From: Oligoflexia bacterium
GTDB taxonomy: Bacteria; Bdellovibrionota; UBA1018
Assembly (NCBI GenBank): GCA_903928955.1
Contig: CAIYTD010000007.1
Coordinates: 1 to 18,548, forward strand
Reading direction: 5' to 3'
Length of the DNA stretch: 18,548 nt
In this document: piece after piece, positions 1 to 7,254 of the stretch
How positions within the stretch are numbered: the stretch's first letter is position 1
Layout of the letters: each line of letters starts with the position of its first letter
Made by a program: the position numbers and the translations under genes
Notes under the pieces: model-generated
What the model saw: only the letters and a program-made list of their open reading frames with translations
Database searches by the model: none
What the model was told of the DNA's origin: nothing

Positions 1-1
1 A

Positions 2-322
2 ATTCAAAAAGATCGCATTGTTTCGGATTTACAAACTGGTATAGAAATACCACAAGAAGAAATAAAAGAGTTTCTTAATACTATTAAACAAGATGGTTTT
101 ATGAAGCCAATATCAGTTTATTTAGAAGGAACAGAGCAGGATTGGTCAATAAAAGATTATTACAAACATGTAGTAATGGAGATTACTTCCTGTTATGGCG
201 ATTTCTCAGAGAAAGACTTAAATAATATAATTTTATTTATTGATCACGTCTGTTCTTTAACGCCAGAATATTCTGAAGATATTATTGGTAGTGCTCTTTA
301 TTGGATTACGATGAGCTTGTAA
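2..322 (+). CDS. Unrecognised protein, 3' part only
   Basis: The reading frame is open from the first full codon of the window to a TAA at 320-322, so this is the C-terminal part (at least 106 residues) of a longer gene. An internal ATG at 101 would give a 73-residue protein, but the open frame upstream codes for plausible sequence (lysine- and glutamate-rich, IPQEEIKEFL), so I prefer the longer frame. The visible part is acidic, with predicted helices, no transmembrane segment and no motif I recognise. The size and acidity would suit a small immunity-like or accessory protein, but nothing here proves that. It stands next to a broken reading frame and far from the housekeeping genes, so it may belong to an accessory segment that extends left of the window. 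Confidence 0.5.
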   Translation: MQKDRIVSDLQTGIEIPQEEIKEFLNTIKQDGFMKPISVYLEGTEQDWSIKDYYKHVVMEITSCYGDFSEKDLNNIILFIDHVCSLTPEYSEDIIGSALYWITMSL

Positions 323-451
323 GAGTTCTATATAACTTTAAACAACTAAATAACTCCTGCTTGACTCTTCTAGTTTTGAGTGGAAATATTTGCCAGTATT
401 GGGAATGGAAGAATGCCCGATAGTGGTTGGATATAACTTCAGCAATTCTGA

Positions 452-781
452 GTGAAGGGCTCTAGTCTTTTTAAAAAATAGAAAATAACTATATCCCTGG
501 CATTCCTGGGCGCAGCGGCTATTACTTACCTTTTTTCCGGAACTAGCTCTTCGTTAGATATTAAGTGTGTATCATTAGGGGTCTTAGCTGGGGCAGTCCC
601 GTTTAGTCTGGTCGCACAAAACAGTTTATTAAAAAGCAATAAAGCCCTGTTAAAATCGATTAATAAATATAATGACGATAGCTATATTCCAGAAAAAGAG
701 CGTTCGAATCAACTCGAGTACGACATGGGTATTGATCCTGTGAATGGCAGTGCCACTGGATATTTAAGCTTCTCTTTTTGA
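452..781 (+). pseudogene. Small two-helix membrane protein gene broken by an amber codon
   Basis: From 482 to a TGA at 779-781 there is an open frame of 99 codons with good protein character but no ATG, GTG or TTG near its start. It reads a hydrophobic helix (ISLAFLGAAAITYLF), a second one (SLGVLAGAVPFSLVA), then a polar tail. Upstream in the same frame is GTG at 452, followed by nine codons ending in two lysines, then TAG at 479-481, then lysine again. Changing one base (AAG to TAG) would restore a typical positively charged start before a membrane helix. I therefore read it as a gene of about 109 residues with a nonsense mutation at codon 10. TAG is a true stop elsewhere in the window. No clear ribosome binding site precedes GTG 452. 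Nothing is visible in 323-451 or 782-811. Confidence 0.4.
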
Positions 782-811
782 ATCGATTGAAAACACGCAG
801 TCTAGTGCGAT

Positions 812-1699
812 TTACCCATGAGGTTGAGAAAGCCAGATGACGACTTGAGATTTACCTTCTGGTAGTTTGTGCTTGGATTTGACCCGGTACCACGAAAAAT
901 TCTCTGATCCGGGCGATTCCGCTGTCTTTCCTTCAGAGTGAGGCGCTAGGTGTTCCAGAGTATGCTTAATATGAGGAATGAGAGATTGGTTCAAAATCAA
1001 AGTGAATTCAATCCCTCCTGGTACTTGAGTACCGCCTAGTCCTGGAGTCTGAGGAGAAACTCCTAATTCAGTAAGAGACTGGACAACTTGCGGCCGAACT
1101 TCGTCTGGGCTAACTGTTTTAAGTGTGAACCGCCAAAGCTGAGATCCTGCTACATGTATTTTGTCTTCCTCTTCTTCTCCTTCTCCAGATATTTCGCTTT
1201 CTCCTAAAGGGCTTGCTGGATCCGTGCTGAGAGTTGGAAGTTTTTCATCTAATGCAGGAATATTGGAATGAGTCAGGTCTGCAATAGGCTCAGTGACATT
1301 CAGATTTTCATGAAAATCATTTAAATTTTTCTCTAGGCTTTTTTCATAAAGGGCTTTGATCTTAGGAGTTGAAGAAATTGCGAGTAAAACCGCAAGTACG
1401 ATACCGATCGCTTCCAGGATTGTTCGAATATACCAAGGAATGCGTTCCAAGGGAGACGAATGGAAAGTAGCTCGGTCAATGTGGGGTAAGAGAATTGTGA
1501 AGGGAGTCTTTTGGAGAGATGCCGGAAGGGGTGATTTAGCTTGATGAGAGATCGAACTGACTATAAAGCGATAGTGTTGGAGCCTTTCAGTGCAATCTGG
1601 GCATACTTTTAAATGTTCATCCGCTTGATCTTGAGTGGATTTTGAGAGTGTTCCATCTAGATAATCGGAAGAGTGATTGGACCATTCAAAACAATTCAT
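812..1699 (-). CDS. Zinc-finger anti-sigma factor, membrane-anchored
   Basis: This protein should hold the adjacent ECF sigma factor inactive at the inner membrane. The N-terminus has the zinc-binding anti-sigma (ZAS / zf-HC2) pattern: Cys3, then His29-x3-Cys33-x2-Cys36 in HLKVCPDC. A single membrane helix follows at about residues 88-108. After it come a proline/serine-rich stretch, a glutamate-rich patch near residues 165-180, and a C-terminal domain of about 110 residues that should lie in the periplasm, where a signal could be sensed. I do not recognise that domain. The ATG at 1699 overlaps the sigma gene's stop (ATGA), the usual coupling of sigma and anti-sigma genes. The gene is last in a three-gene minus-strand operon; I see no convincing terminator after it. 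Confidence 0.85.
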   Translation of the reverse strand: MNCFEWSNHSSDYLDGTLSKSTQDQADEHLKVCPDCTERLQHYRFIVSSISHQAKSPLPASLQKTPFTILLPHIDRATFHSSPLERIPWYIRTILEAIGIVLAVLLAISSTPKIKALYEKSLEKNLNDFHENLNVTEPIADLTHSNIPALDEKLPTLSTDPASPLGESEISGEGEEEEDKIHVAGSQLWRFTLKTVSPDEVRPQVVQSLTELGVSPQTPGLGGTQVPGGIEFTLILNQSLIPHIKHTLEHLAPHSEGKTAESPGSENFSWYRVKSKHKLPEGKSQVVIWLSQPHG

Positions 1700-2151
1700 T
1701 TACTGTTCCAAATCCATTCCTCAAGAGTGCGGAGTGCGAGCTGTCGACGAATTTTTAATGAACCTTCAGGAATTGCCATAGCTGTAGCAATCTCAGGGTA
1801 CGGAATCTTGTGTTTATCCCGAAGTAAAAGCAAGATCTGATCTTCAGGCAAAAGTCGTTGAAAATAGGAGGGCAATTGTTTTAATCGTGCAGTAATACTT
1901 TCATTTTCTTCCAATTTAGGAATGCTGTTTTGATGACTCAGATGAATGAGTTTGTCGCAAGCGATTCTAAGAACCCAACTTCGCTCAAAGTGAGAATATT
2001 TTTGGAATCGATTATGATGCCGAATTTTCCTGAGAATAGAACGAAAGGCAAACTGAGCTTGTAATGAATTGTTTAGAATTTCCTGACACAAGTCAAAAAG
2101 AAGGTCGCCATAGGTACGAACAAAATAATGGGTAGAATCGATTGAGCCCAA
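1696..2151 (-). CDS. Short ECF-type RNA polymerase sigma factor
   Basis: A sigma-70 family factor of the extracytoplasmic-function group, which directs RNA polymerase to a small regulon. Region 2 lies at about residues 10-75 (DLLFDLCQEILNN, then FERSWVLRIACDKLIH). Region 4 lies at about residues 92-148 (LPEDQILLLLRDKHKIPYPEIA, a helix-turn-helix, then IPEGSLKIRRQLAL). At 151 residues it is shorter than most ECF factors (about 160-200), mainly through a short linker between the regions. The start is TTG at 2151: a strong AGGAGA lies 8 bases upstream, and no other start codon fits before region 2. Its stop overlaps the anti-sigma gene by 4 bases, and only one base separates its start from the stop of the HNH gene, so all three are probably co-transcribed. 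Confidence 0.85.
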   Translation of the reverse strand: MGSIDSTHYFVRTYGDLLFDLCQEILNNSLQAQFAFRSILRKIRHHNRFQKYSHFERSWVLRIACDKLIHLSHQNSIPKLEENESITARLKQLPSYFQRLLPEDQILLLLRDKHKIPYPEIATAMAIPEGSLKIRRQLALRTLEEWIWNSK

Positions 2152-2152
2152 A

Positions 2153-2734
2153 TCAAAAATCTCCTAGTTCCTCTTCCTCTTCAATATCTGAATCTATTTG
2201 AGAATGACCGGTTTTACGCCGTTCCAATTTTAAATAGATTTTCCATCTCTCCGGAGTCCGCGCAATTCCCATTTGCAAGCTTGTGATCGGAAGCCAGTTG
2301 GGTTGTTTCGGTTTGCGGATGAGTTGCATACTTGCTTGGAGAGGTGTTCTCCCACCTTTCCGTTGATTGCAAGGCTTACATGCAGTTACAATGTTTTCCC
2401 AGCATTTTTTGCCGCCCTGAACAATAGGAATCATGTGATCCAATGTTAAATGGGATCGAGCAAATCGTTCTCCACAGTACTGGCACTGGCTGTGATCACG
2501 AATAAAAATATTGATTCTTGAAAAACGTACAATTTCTTTCTTTCGAGCAAGGGGTACATAGCTGAGAAGCCGCAGAACAGCCGGAATTTTCATCGTAAAG
2601 CGTACTGTTCTGACCTCTTGGTCTGATTCTTCAATCACCTCTACTTTACCTTGAAAAAGAAGTTGCATTGCGCGCTGCCAAGTGACGATATGAAGCGGTT
2701 CAAATGATGCGTTGAGCACGAGTGCATGGCTCAT
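2153..2734 (-). CDS. HNH endonuclease family protein
   Basis: A 193-residue protein of the widespread bacterial family that starts with a V/ALVLNASFEPL segment and carries an HNH_5-type nuclease fold. The nuclease part, about residues 80-130, has two zinc-binding CxxC pairs (Cys84/Cys87 and Cys119/Cys122) around LTLDHMIPIVQGG, with Asp99-His100 as the catalytic centre and Asn114 as the HNH asparagine. The C-terminus is basic, then ends in an acidic tail (IEEEEELGDF). The cellular role of this family is not settled, and I see nothing showing it is a restriction or homing enzyme. I chose ATG at 2734 because it begins the conserved N-terminus; the frame is open to a TTG at 2770. It is first in an operon with a sigma and anti-sigma factor, an unusual partnership. 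Confidence 0.8.
   Translation of the reverse strand: MSHALVLNASFEPLHIVTWQRAMQLLFQGKVEVIEESDQEVRTVRFTMKIPAVLRLLSYVPLARKKEIVRFSRINIFIRDHSQCQYCGERFARSHLTLDHMIPIVQGGKKCWENIVTACKPCNQRKGGRTPLQASMQLIRKPKQPNWLPITSLQMGIARTPERWKIYLKLERRKTGHSQIDSDIEEEEELGDF
2160..2165 (-). promoter_or_regulatory. Ribosome binding site of the ECF sigma gene
   Basis: AGGAGA on the minus strand lies 8 bases before TTG at 2151 and inside the last codons of the HNH gene. It is what decides for the TTG start of the sigma factor. Confidence 0.7.
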
Positions 2735-2740
2735 AAGACC

Positions 2741-2770
2741 ATTATAAATGGTAATTGAAAGAGCTTGCAA
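2741..2770 (-). promoter_or_regulatory. Candidate sigma-70 promoter of the HNH-sigma-anti-sigma operon
   Basis: On the minus strand, TTGCAA (2770-2765) and a perfect TATAAT (2746-2741) are 18 bases apart. The last base of the -10 box is only 6 bases before ATG 2734, so transcription starting at the usual distance would begin at or next to the A of the start codon. No good Shine-Dalgarno sequence precedes this ATG, which fits a leaderless message. TTGCAA is its own reverse complement. Confidence 0.45.
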
Positions 2771-2821
2771 CCTCTTCTAGTGTGGGAGGCAGATTATTTA
2801 AACGGGACTGAATGGAACGAA

Positions 2822-3388
2822 ATGAATCGAATGAAAAAAAAGAAAAGAGTCGGGGTTGCTTGGGCTATCTTTTTTATGCTGAGCGTTGTATTTTATGTTC
2901 GATATCAATGGGTTTTTCCCAATTTCGTCATCCCCGAAAAGCCGGTTTTACCGGTTGTTTCACTCCAAGAAGCACCTCCTTTTGAATTATTTAACGCAGA
3001 GGGTAAAAAATACAGTCTTCAGGATTTGAGGGGTACTGTGACAGTCCTTCATTTTTGGGCAAGTTGGTGTCCCCCCTGTTTGGAAGAAATTCCACAGTGG
3101 GTCCAATTGGGTTCAGTCTTTAAAGATCGTGGCGTCAAATTAGTGGCTATTAGTCTCGATCGAAACTGGGAAGATCTCCATAAAATTCTTCCCCAGAGGT
3201 CCTACCCAGAGGTCATCTCCCTATTAGATCCTTTGACCCGAGTTTCCGACGCATTTGGTTCCTATCAATTTCCTGAAACCTATCTTCTTAACAAGGACCT
3301 TCAAATTCTATCTAAATGGGTAGGACCACAGAATTGGGCAAATCCCATTCTTCAACAGGCGATCGAGCGGGCTTTAGTGAAGGAGTGA
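2822..3388 (+). CDS. Membrane-anchored TlpA/ResA-type thiol-disulfide oxidoreductase
   Basis: A periplasmic thioredoxin-like protein of 188 residues. A lysine-rich start is followed by one membrane anchor (about residues 10-27), then a TlpA/ResA domain (about 45-180). The redox motif is WASWCPPC with Cys83 and Cys86, and FPETYLL supplies the expected cis-proline region. Such proteins reduce disulfides in exported or haem-binding proteins, drawing electrons from a DsbD/CcdA-type membrane protein; no such partner is in the window, so the substrate is unknown. The frame is open from a TTG at 2765, but I chose ATG 2822 because GGA lies 5 bases upstream and the positively charged start then directly precedes the anchor. 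The last 77 bases overlap the end of thiI on the other strand. Confidence 0.85.
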   Translation: MNRMKKKKRVGVAWAIFFMLSVVFYVRYQWVFPNFVIPEKPVLPVVSLQEAPPFELFNAEGKKYSLQDLRGTVTVLHFWASWCPPCLEEIPQWVQLGSVFKDRGVKLVAISLDRNWEDLHKILPQRSYPEVISLLDPLTRVSDAFGSYQFPETYLLNKDLQILSKWVGPQNWANPILQQAIERALVKE

Positions 3389-4550
3389 TGGAGCTGAGTG
3401 CTTCCTCCACCAGGTGGTTGACTGAAAATTTGCATTCTTCCTCTTCCACGGCTGCTAAAGAAGTATGGAGCAAAGGGTGACGATCCGCAAATAAAGTACA
3501 ACAGTCTGTGGCTGGACGAATAGAAGTTTCAAATGTGCCCCATTGATGGGCTTGTTGAATAATTTCATCCTTATCATATGTGATGAGGGGACAAAAGATA
3601 GGAAGGTGAGAAGCGGAGTGAATGACTGCTAAATTTTCAAGAGTTTGGCTTGCCACTTGTCCGAGTGACTCTCCGGTTACTAAAGCTTCTATTTTAAGGG
3701 TTTTTGCAACGCGGTTTGCAATTCTAATCATCATGCGACGGTAAAGAATGGTTCTCATTTTTGGATTTGTGACGAGTGCAATTTGTTCCTGAATTTTTCC
3801 AAAAAAAATAACATATAATTTACCAGTCTCAGGATGATATCGATTGATGATTCGAATCAGGTCTTCTACTTTTTGTAGTGCTTCTTCCCCAACAAAAGGA
3901 GCTCCATAAAAATGAATAAACTGGGTAGGAGATCCACGTCGAAGAGTTCTAATAGCGGCGACTGGAGAATCTATCCCTCCAGAGATGAGGCATAATACCG
4001 CTGCATTTGATCCGACAGGGAGGCCTCCAGGGCCAGGAATTTTCTCAGTCCAAATGAAAGTTTTTCCGAAACGGATTTCTATTCCTAAAGTAAAGTCAGG
4101 ATGTTTTAAGTCAACTTCAAGTATTGGATACCTATCGCGAATAGCTGATCCAATCCATCGATCGATTTCCTGTGACGAGTCAGAAAGAGCCTTATCGCTG
4201 CGTCTTGTTTTCACTCGAAAAGTTTTTGGAAGGCCGTATTGATCAGCGTATTTTTTAAATTCAGCGAGTGCTTGATTGAGGATTTCTTTTTTTTCTGTAG
4301 AAACTTTTTGAATAGGGCTATAGCTAGACAATCCAAAAACACAATCTAACGCATCCTTAGTAATTAGATTCCATTCTGTTTCCAATAATATACGACCATG
4401 AGTCCGGCTGATTTGAACTCCTGAGGTTACATTTAATGAGCGATAGATCCTTTGACGAGCGTTGTGAGCAAGGCGTCTTTCAAACCATCCTCGATTGTCG
4501 CCTTTAATGGCGACTTCGTGATAGCGTAGCAATAAAGTTTCGCGACTCAT
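3312..4550 (-). CDS. thiI: tRNA sulfurtransferase ThiI, no rhodanese domain
   Basis: ThiI adenylates U8 of tRNA and transfers sulfur to make 4-thiouridine; in some bacteria it also serves thiamine thiazole synthesis. The 412 residues hold an N-terminal ferredoxin-like/THUMP part (about 1-165) and a PP-loop ATPase part (about 180-385) with SGGIDSP at 190-196, GESLGQVASQTLENL at 293-307 and the conserved DCC pair (Cys350/Cys351) near the position of the catalytic Cys344 of the E. coli protein. The C-terminal rhodanese domain of E. coli ThiI is absent, as in Bacillus, where a dedicated cysteine desulfurase delivers sulfur. Fitting this, the gene starts 4 bases inside the end of a cysteine desulfurase gene. 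The last 25 or so residues run into the opposite TlpA gene and have no family counterpart I recognise. Confidence 0.92.
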   Translation of the reverse strand: MSRETLLLRYHEVAIKGDNRGWFERRLAHNARQRIYRSLNVTSGVQISRTHGRILLETEWNLITKDALDCVFGLSSYSPIQKVSTEKKEILNQALAEFKKYADQYGLPKTFRVKTRRSDKALSDSSQEIDRWIGSAIRDRYPILEVDLKHPDFTLGIEIRFGKTFIWTEKIPGPGGLPVGSNAAVLCLISGGIDSPVAAIRTLRRGSPTQFIHFYGAPFVGEEALQKVEDLIRIINRYHPETGKLYVIFFGKIQEQIALVTNPKMRTILYRRMMIRIANRVAKTLKIEALVTGESLGQVASQTLENLAVIHSASHLPIFCPLITYDKDEIIQQAHQWGTFETSIRPATDCCTLFADRHPLLHTSLAAVEEEECKFSVNHLVEEALSSITPSLKPARSPVEEWDLPNSVVLPI

Positions 4551-5725
4551 CGTAAGGACCCCATGAGCTGTCGTGCTCGATCAATAGAATCTTGAAGCGC
4601 ATGAACGAGGGTGACGATATCCTTCGTTTGCAGATCTTTCGTAAAACTAATACGGATACCAGACGATTGCGTTTCTGGTTTTTTTGAACCACAAGCAGAT
4701 CCAACCGAAACGAGGCAACCTCTTTCTTCCAGAAGCCTTGCTAAGGTGGACGATGGAATTCCAGGAACGCTCAGGCTGATAATCGATGGAATACCATCGA
4801 GAGGTGAGTTCCATTGAACGGTATTTTTTGTTTTTATTGGATCAATCAGTTTTGATTCCAGTAATAATTCGCGAAATTGATTGCGAAGGTGAGTGAAGTG
4901 TTTTGCTATTTCTTCTTTTTGGTTTAAAAAATTTTGAGCAGAAAAATGAAATCCAGCAATCAACCCTACATTTTGGGTACCCGAGCGCAGTCCTTGTTCC
5001 TGTTCTCCGCCCCAAAGAAGGGGTCTGAGCTGATGCGAGAGCAAAATTTTTCTATTTAAAATAATCAAAGCCCCAATCCCTTTGGGTCCTCCGATTTTAT
5101 GGCCAGAAATAGAAATCAAATCTACTGAAGAAGGGAAGGATGAAATTTGTACTTTTCCAAACGCTTGAATTGCATCTGTATGAAAAATAATTCGAGGAGA
5201 CTTTTCTTTTATTCTTTGAGCGATTTTTTCGACTGGGAAAATAGCGCCAGTGATCTGATTGACCGTTTGAACACTCATTAAAGCCGTCTGTGGGGTCAGT
5301 AAAGAAAGAGCTTCGTTGAGGTCAAAATGGCCGAATGCGTTTACACCAATAACGTCAGATTTTATCCCAAACGCTTCAAAAGATTCTATTGTTTTTTTTA
5401 CAGACGGGTGTTCGACTGCAGAAGTTAAAATTCGAAGGGGGTTTTCTTTTTGAGTGGAAAAAACTCCTTTTGATGCAATTCCCCAGAGGGCGAGATTATT
5501 CGCTTCTGTGCCGCTCCCAGTAAAAATAACTTGATCGGGTTGAATTTTAAAATGGTCTGCAAAGAAAAACCGTGCTTCTCGCATCGCAAGTGCAGCTGTT
5601 TGCCCGTAAGCATGGCTGGAGGATGGATTTCCAAAATGTTCACCATTATATTTATTTATGACTTCCAGGGTAGCTTCATCGCATTTTGTCGTTGAGGCGC
5701 TATCAAAAAACAGATAATCAGTCAC
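4547..5725 (-). CDS. NifS/NifZ-like cysteine desulfurase, likely sulfur donor for ThiI
   Basis: A PLP enzyme that removes sulfur from cysteine as a persulfide. Numbered from GTG 5725 (392 residues): TGSGTEANN binds PLP phosphate, His106 lies in VEHPS, Asp184 in FHTDA, the PLP lysine is Lys210 in SGHKIGGPKG, and the persulfide cysteine is Cys345 in GSAC. Overlap with thiI (ATGA) suggests the dedicated NifZ-ThiI pair known from Bacillus rather than a general IscS; no iscU, iscA or iscR is nearby. After the catalytic cysteine only about 11 residues precede SGIRIS, so the loop and short helix usual in IscS-like enzymes are missing. The frame is open to a TTG at 5761, but GTG 5725 gives the usual family start (MTDYLFFDSAST) and avoids overlap with the divergent gene. 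Start choice is moderate; function is well supported. Confidence 0.88.
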   Translation of the reverse strand: MTDYLFFDSASTTKCDEATLEVINKYNGEHFGNPSSSHAYGQTAALAMREARFFFADHFKIQPDQVIFTGSGTEANNLALWGIASKGVFSTQKENPLRILTSAVEHPSVKKTIESFEAFGIKSDVIGVNAFGHFDLNEALSLLTPQTALMSVQTVNQITGAIFPVEKIAQRIKEKSPRIIFHTDAIQAFGKVQISSFPSSVDLISISGHKIGGPKGIGALIILNRKILLSHQLRPLLWGGEQEQGLRSGTQNVGLIAGFHFSAQNFLNQKEEIAKHFTHLRNQFRELLLESKLIDPIKTKNTVQWNSPLDGIPSIISLSVPGIPSSTLARLLEERGCLVSVGSACGSKKPETQSSGIRISFTKDLQTKDIVTLVHALQDSIDRARQLMGSLR

Positions 5726-5754
5726 ACGTATCTTACTAGCGGAGAATGAATGAG

Positions 5755-7254
5755 ATGCCAAGTGAGTCCAGTAGTTTATCTCGATCGAAGAAAATTTCTC
5801 AACAACAGAGAGGGGAGAGATGCGAGCGATTGCAAAAAATTTTAAAGGAAGTCTCCCCTCTCGATGCAGTTCAACTGAATTATAGCACAGACCCTTATGT
5901 TCTTTCGGCCTATTCGCAGGATCTTTGGCCCAGAAAATTTTTAGAGTTAAGAGAAAAAGGGCCTTCTGAACCTAGTGTTGAGCTTGTGATTTGGCCTAAA
6001 AATACGGATGAAGTTGCTTTTATCTTAAAGTGGGCAAGCCAGGCAGATGTTTCTCTCTTTCCTTATGGCGCTGGTTCTGGCGTCTGTGGAGCAACGATGG
6101 CATCTCCGTTTGAGAAGCGTCCTCGAGTCATGGTGGATTTGAAAGCAATGAGAAGGGTTCGCTCCCTTCAACTCAAGTCAATGACTATGTGGGCTGAAGT
6201 GGGTATTATCGGTGAGAATCTAGAACGATACCTCAATCAAGAGGGATTGAGTTTAGGTCATTTTCCTTCGTCTATTTATTGCAGTACTTTAGGGGGTTAT
6301 TTGGCTACTCGGTCAGCCGGCCAGCTATCTACTAAGTATGGAAAAATTGAAGACATGGTTCTTTCTGTTGAATTTGTATTACCAGATGGAACTGTGACCG
6401 AAACGGGACGTGCTCCTCGAAGTGCAATGGGTCCGGATTGGACCCAACTCTTGTTAGGTACTGAGGGTACATTGGGATTTTTTACTGCTGCTTGTTTGCA
6501 AATTCATCAGTTGCCTGAGGCTCGATTGATGCAAGGATTTGGAGCGGCAAATATTGAACTTGCGATCGATTTTACTCGCCAGTTGATGCAGATGGGTTTA
6601 AGGCCATCTGTACTGAGAATTTATGATCCTCTCGAAACAACTTTGACCATTCATTCTGAAGTTCTTAAGAAATGTAATTTTTCAGGAGGAGCTGCAATCA
6701 TAGCAGTTTTTGAGGGCAGAAAAGGAATCGCTGAAGCTGAATGGAAAGAGGCAAAAGCACTTGCAGATCAGTTGGGAGTGCAAGATTTGGGGACTCATTT
6801 AGCAGATCACTGGTGGGAACATCGCTATGATGTTTCTTATAAACAACAGTTGATTTTGAGTCATGGAAGAATGATTTTAGATACATTTGAGCTAGCTGTT
6901 ACGTGGGACCGTATTGAACAAGTTTATTATGCTGTAAAAAATGTAAAGGTCGGTTTAGGTCTTATTTTAGCTCATTTCAGTCATTTTTATCATACAGGTG
7001 CTAATATCTATTTTTCTTTAATTAGTCATGCAGGATTTAGCGGTTCCTCTGCTGAGCATTATGATAAAATTTGGAATGGAGTACTTCAGGCTGCTTTAGA
7101 TTCAGGAGCTTCTTTGAGTCACCATCATGGGGTAGGTACTCTTAAAAATGAATGGATTCGAAAAGAAAAAGGTCCTTGGATTGAAATATTTAAAAAGGTG
7201 AAAAATGGGTTTGATCCAGAAAATCGTCTTAACCCCAATAAAATGGGTCTCTAA
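5755..7254 (+). CDS. Alkyl-DHAP synthase-like FAD-binding oxidase
   Basis: A flavoprotein of the vanillyl-alcohol-oxidase/GlcD superfamily that most resembles alkyl-dihydroxyacetone-phosphate synthase, which swaps an acyl chain for a fatty alcohol to make the ether bond of ether lipids. Numbered from ATG 5755 (499 residues), the FAD-binding half has PYGAGSGVCGA at about 104-114 and STLGGYLATRSAG at about 177-189 followed by YGKIEDMV, and the C-terminal half has SLSHHHGVG with three histidines at 456-458, the AGPS hallmark. The end (FDPENRLNPNKMG) is the usual superfamily terminus. ATG 5746 also exists, but GGAG lies only one base before it and 10 before ATG 5755, so I prefer the latter. An Fe-S protein and a lipid kinase follow in overlapping order. 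A plain FAD dehydrogenase using the Fe-S protein as partner is the alternative. Confidence 0.82.
   Translation: MPSESSSLSRSKKISQQQRGERCERLQKILKEVSPLDAVQLNYSTDPYVLSAYSQDLWPRKFLELREKGPSEPSVELVIWPKNTDEVAFILKWASQADVSLFPYGAGSGVCGATMASPFEKRPRVMVDLKAMRRVRSLQLKSMTMWAEVGIIGENLERYLNQEGLSLGHFPSSIYCSTLGGYLATRSAGQLSTKYGKIEDMVLSVEFVLPDGTVTETGRAPRSAMGPDWTQLLLGTEGTLGFFTAACLQIHQLPEARLMQGFGAANIELAIDFTRQLMQMGLRPSVLRIYDPLETTLTIHSEVLKKCNFSGGAAIIAVFEGRKGIAEAEWKEAKALADQLGVQDLGTHLADHWWEHRYDVSYKQQLILSHGRMILDTFELAVTWDRIEQVYYAVKNVKVGLGLILAHFSHFYHTGANIYFSLISHAGFSGSSAEHYDKIWNGVLQAALDSGASLSHHHGVGTLKNEWIRKEKGPWIEIFKKVKNGFDPENRLNPNKMGL
7194..7200 (+). promoter_or_regulatory. Internal ribosome binding site of the Fe-S protein gene
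   Basis: AAAGGTG lies 4 bases before ATG 7205, inside the coding sequence of the flavoprotein. It supports a start 50 bases before the upstream gene ends and so translational coupling of the two. Confidence 0.5.

Noticed and set aside
748..758. Perfect palindrome CAGTG-C-CACTG as a terminator
   Set aside because: The one-base loop cannot form a hairpin and no T-run follows on either strand; it also lies inside the open frame of 482-781.
1356..1544. Plus-strand reading frame of 62 codons opposite the anti-sigma gene
   Set aside because: It lies wholly opposite a well-supported gene and has no protein features of its own.
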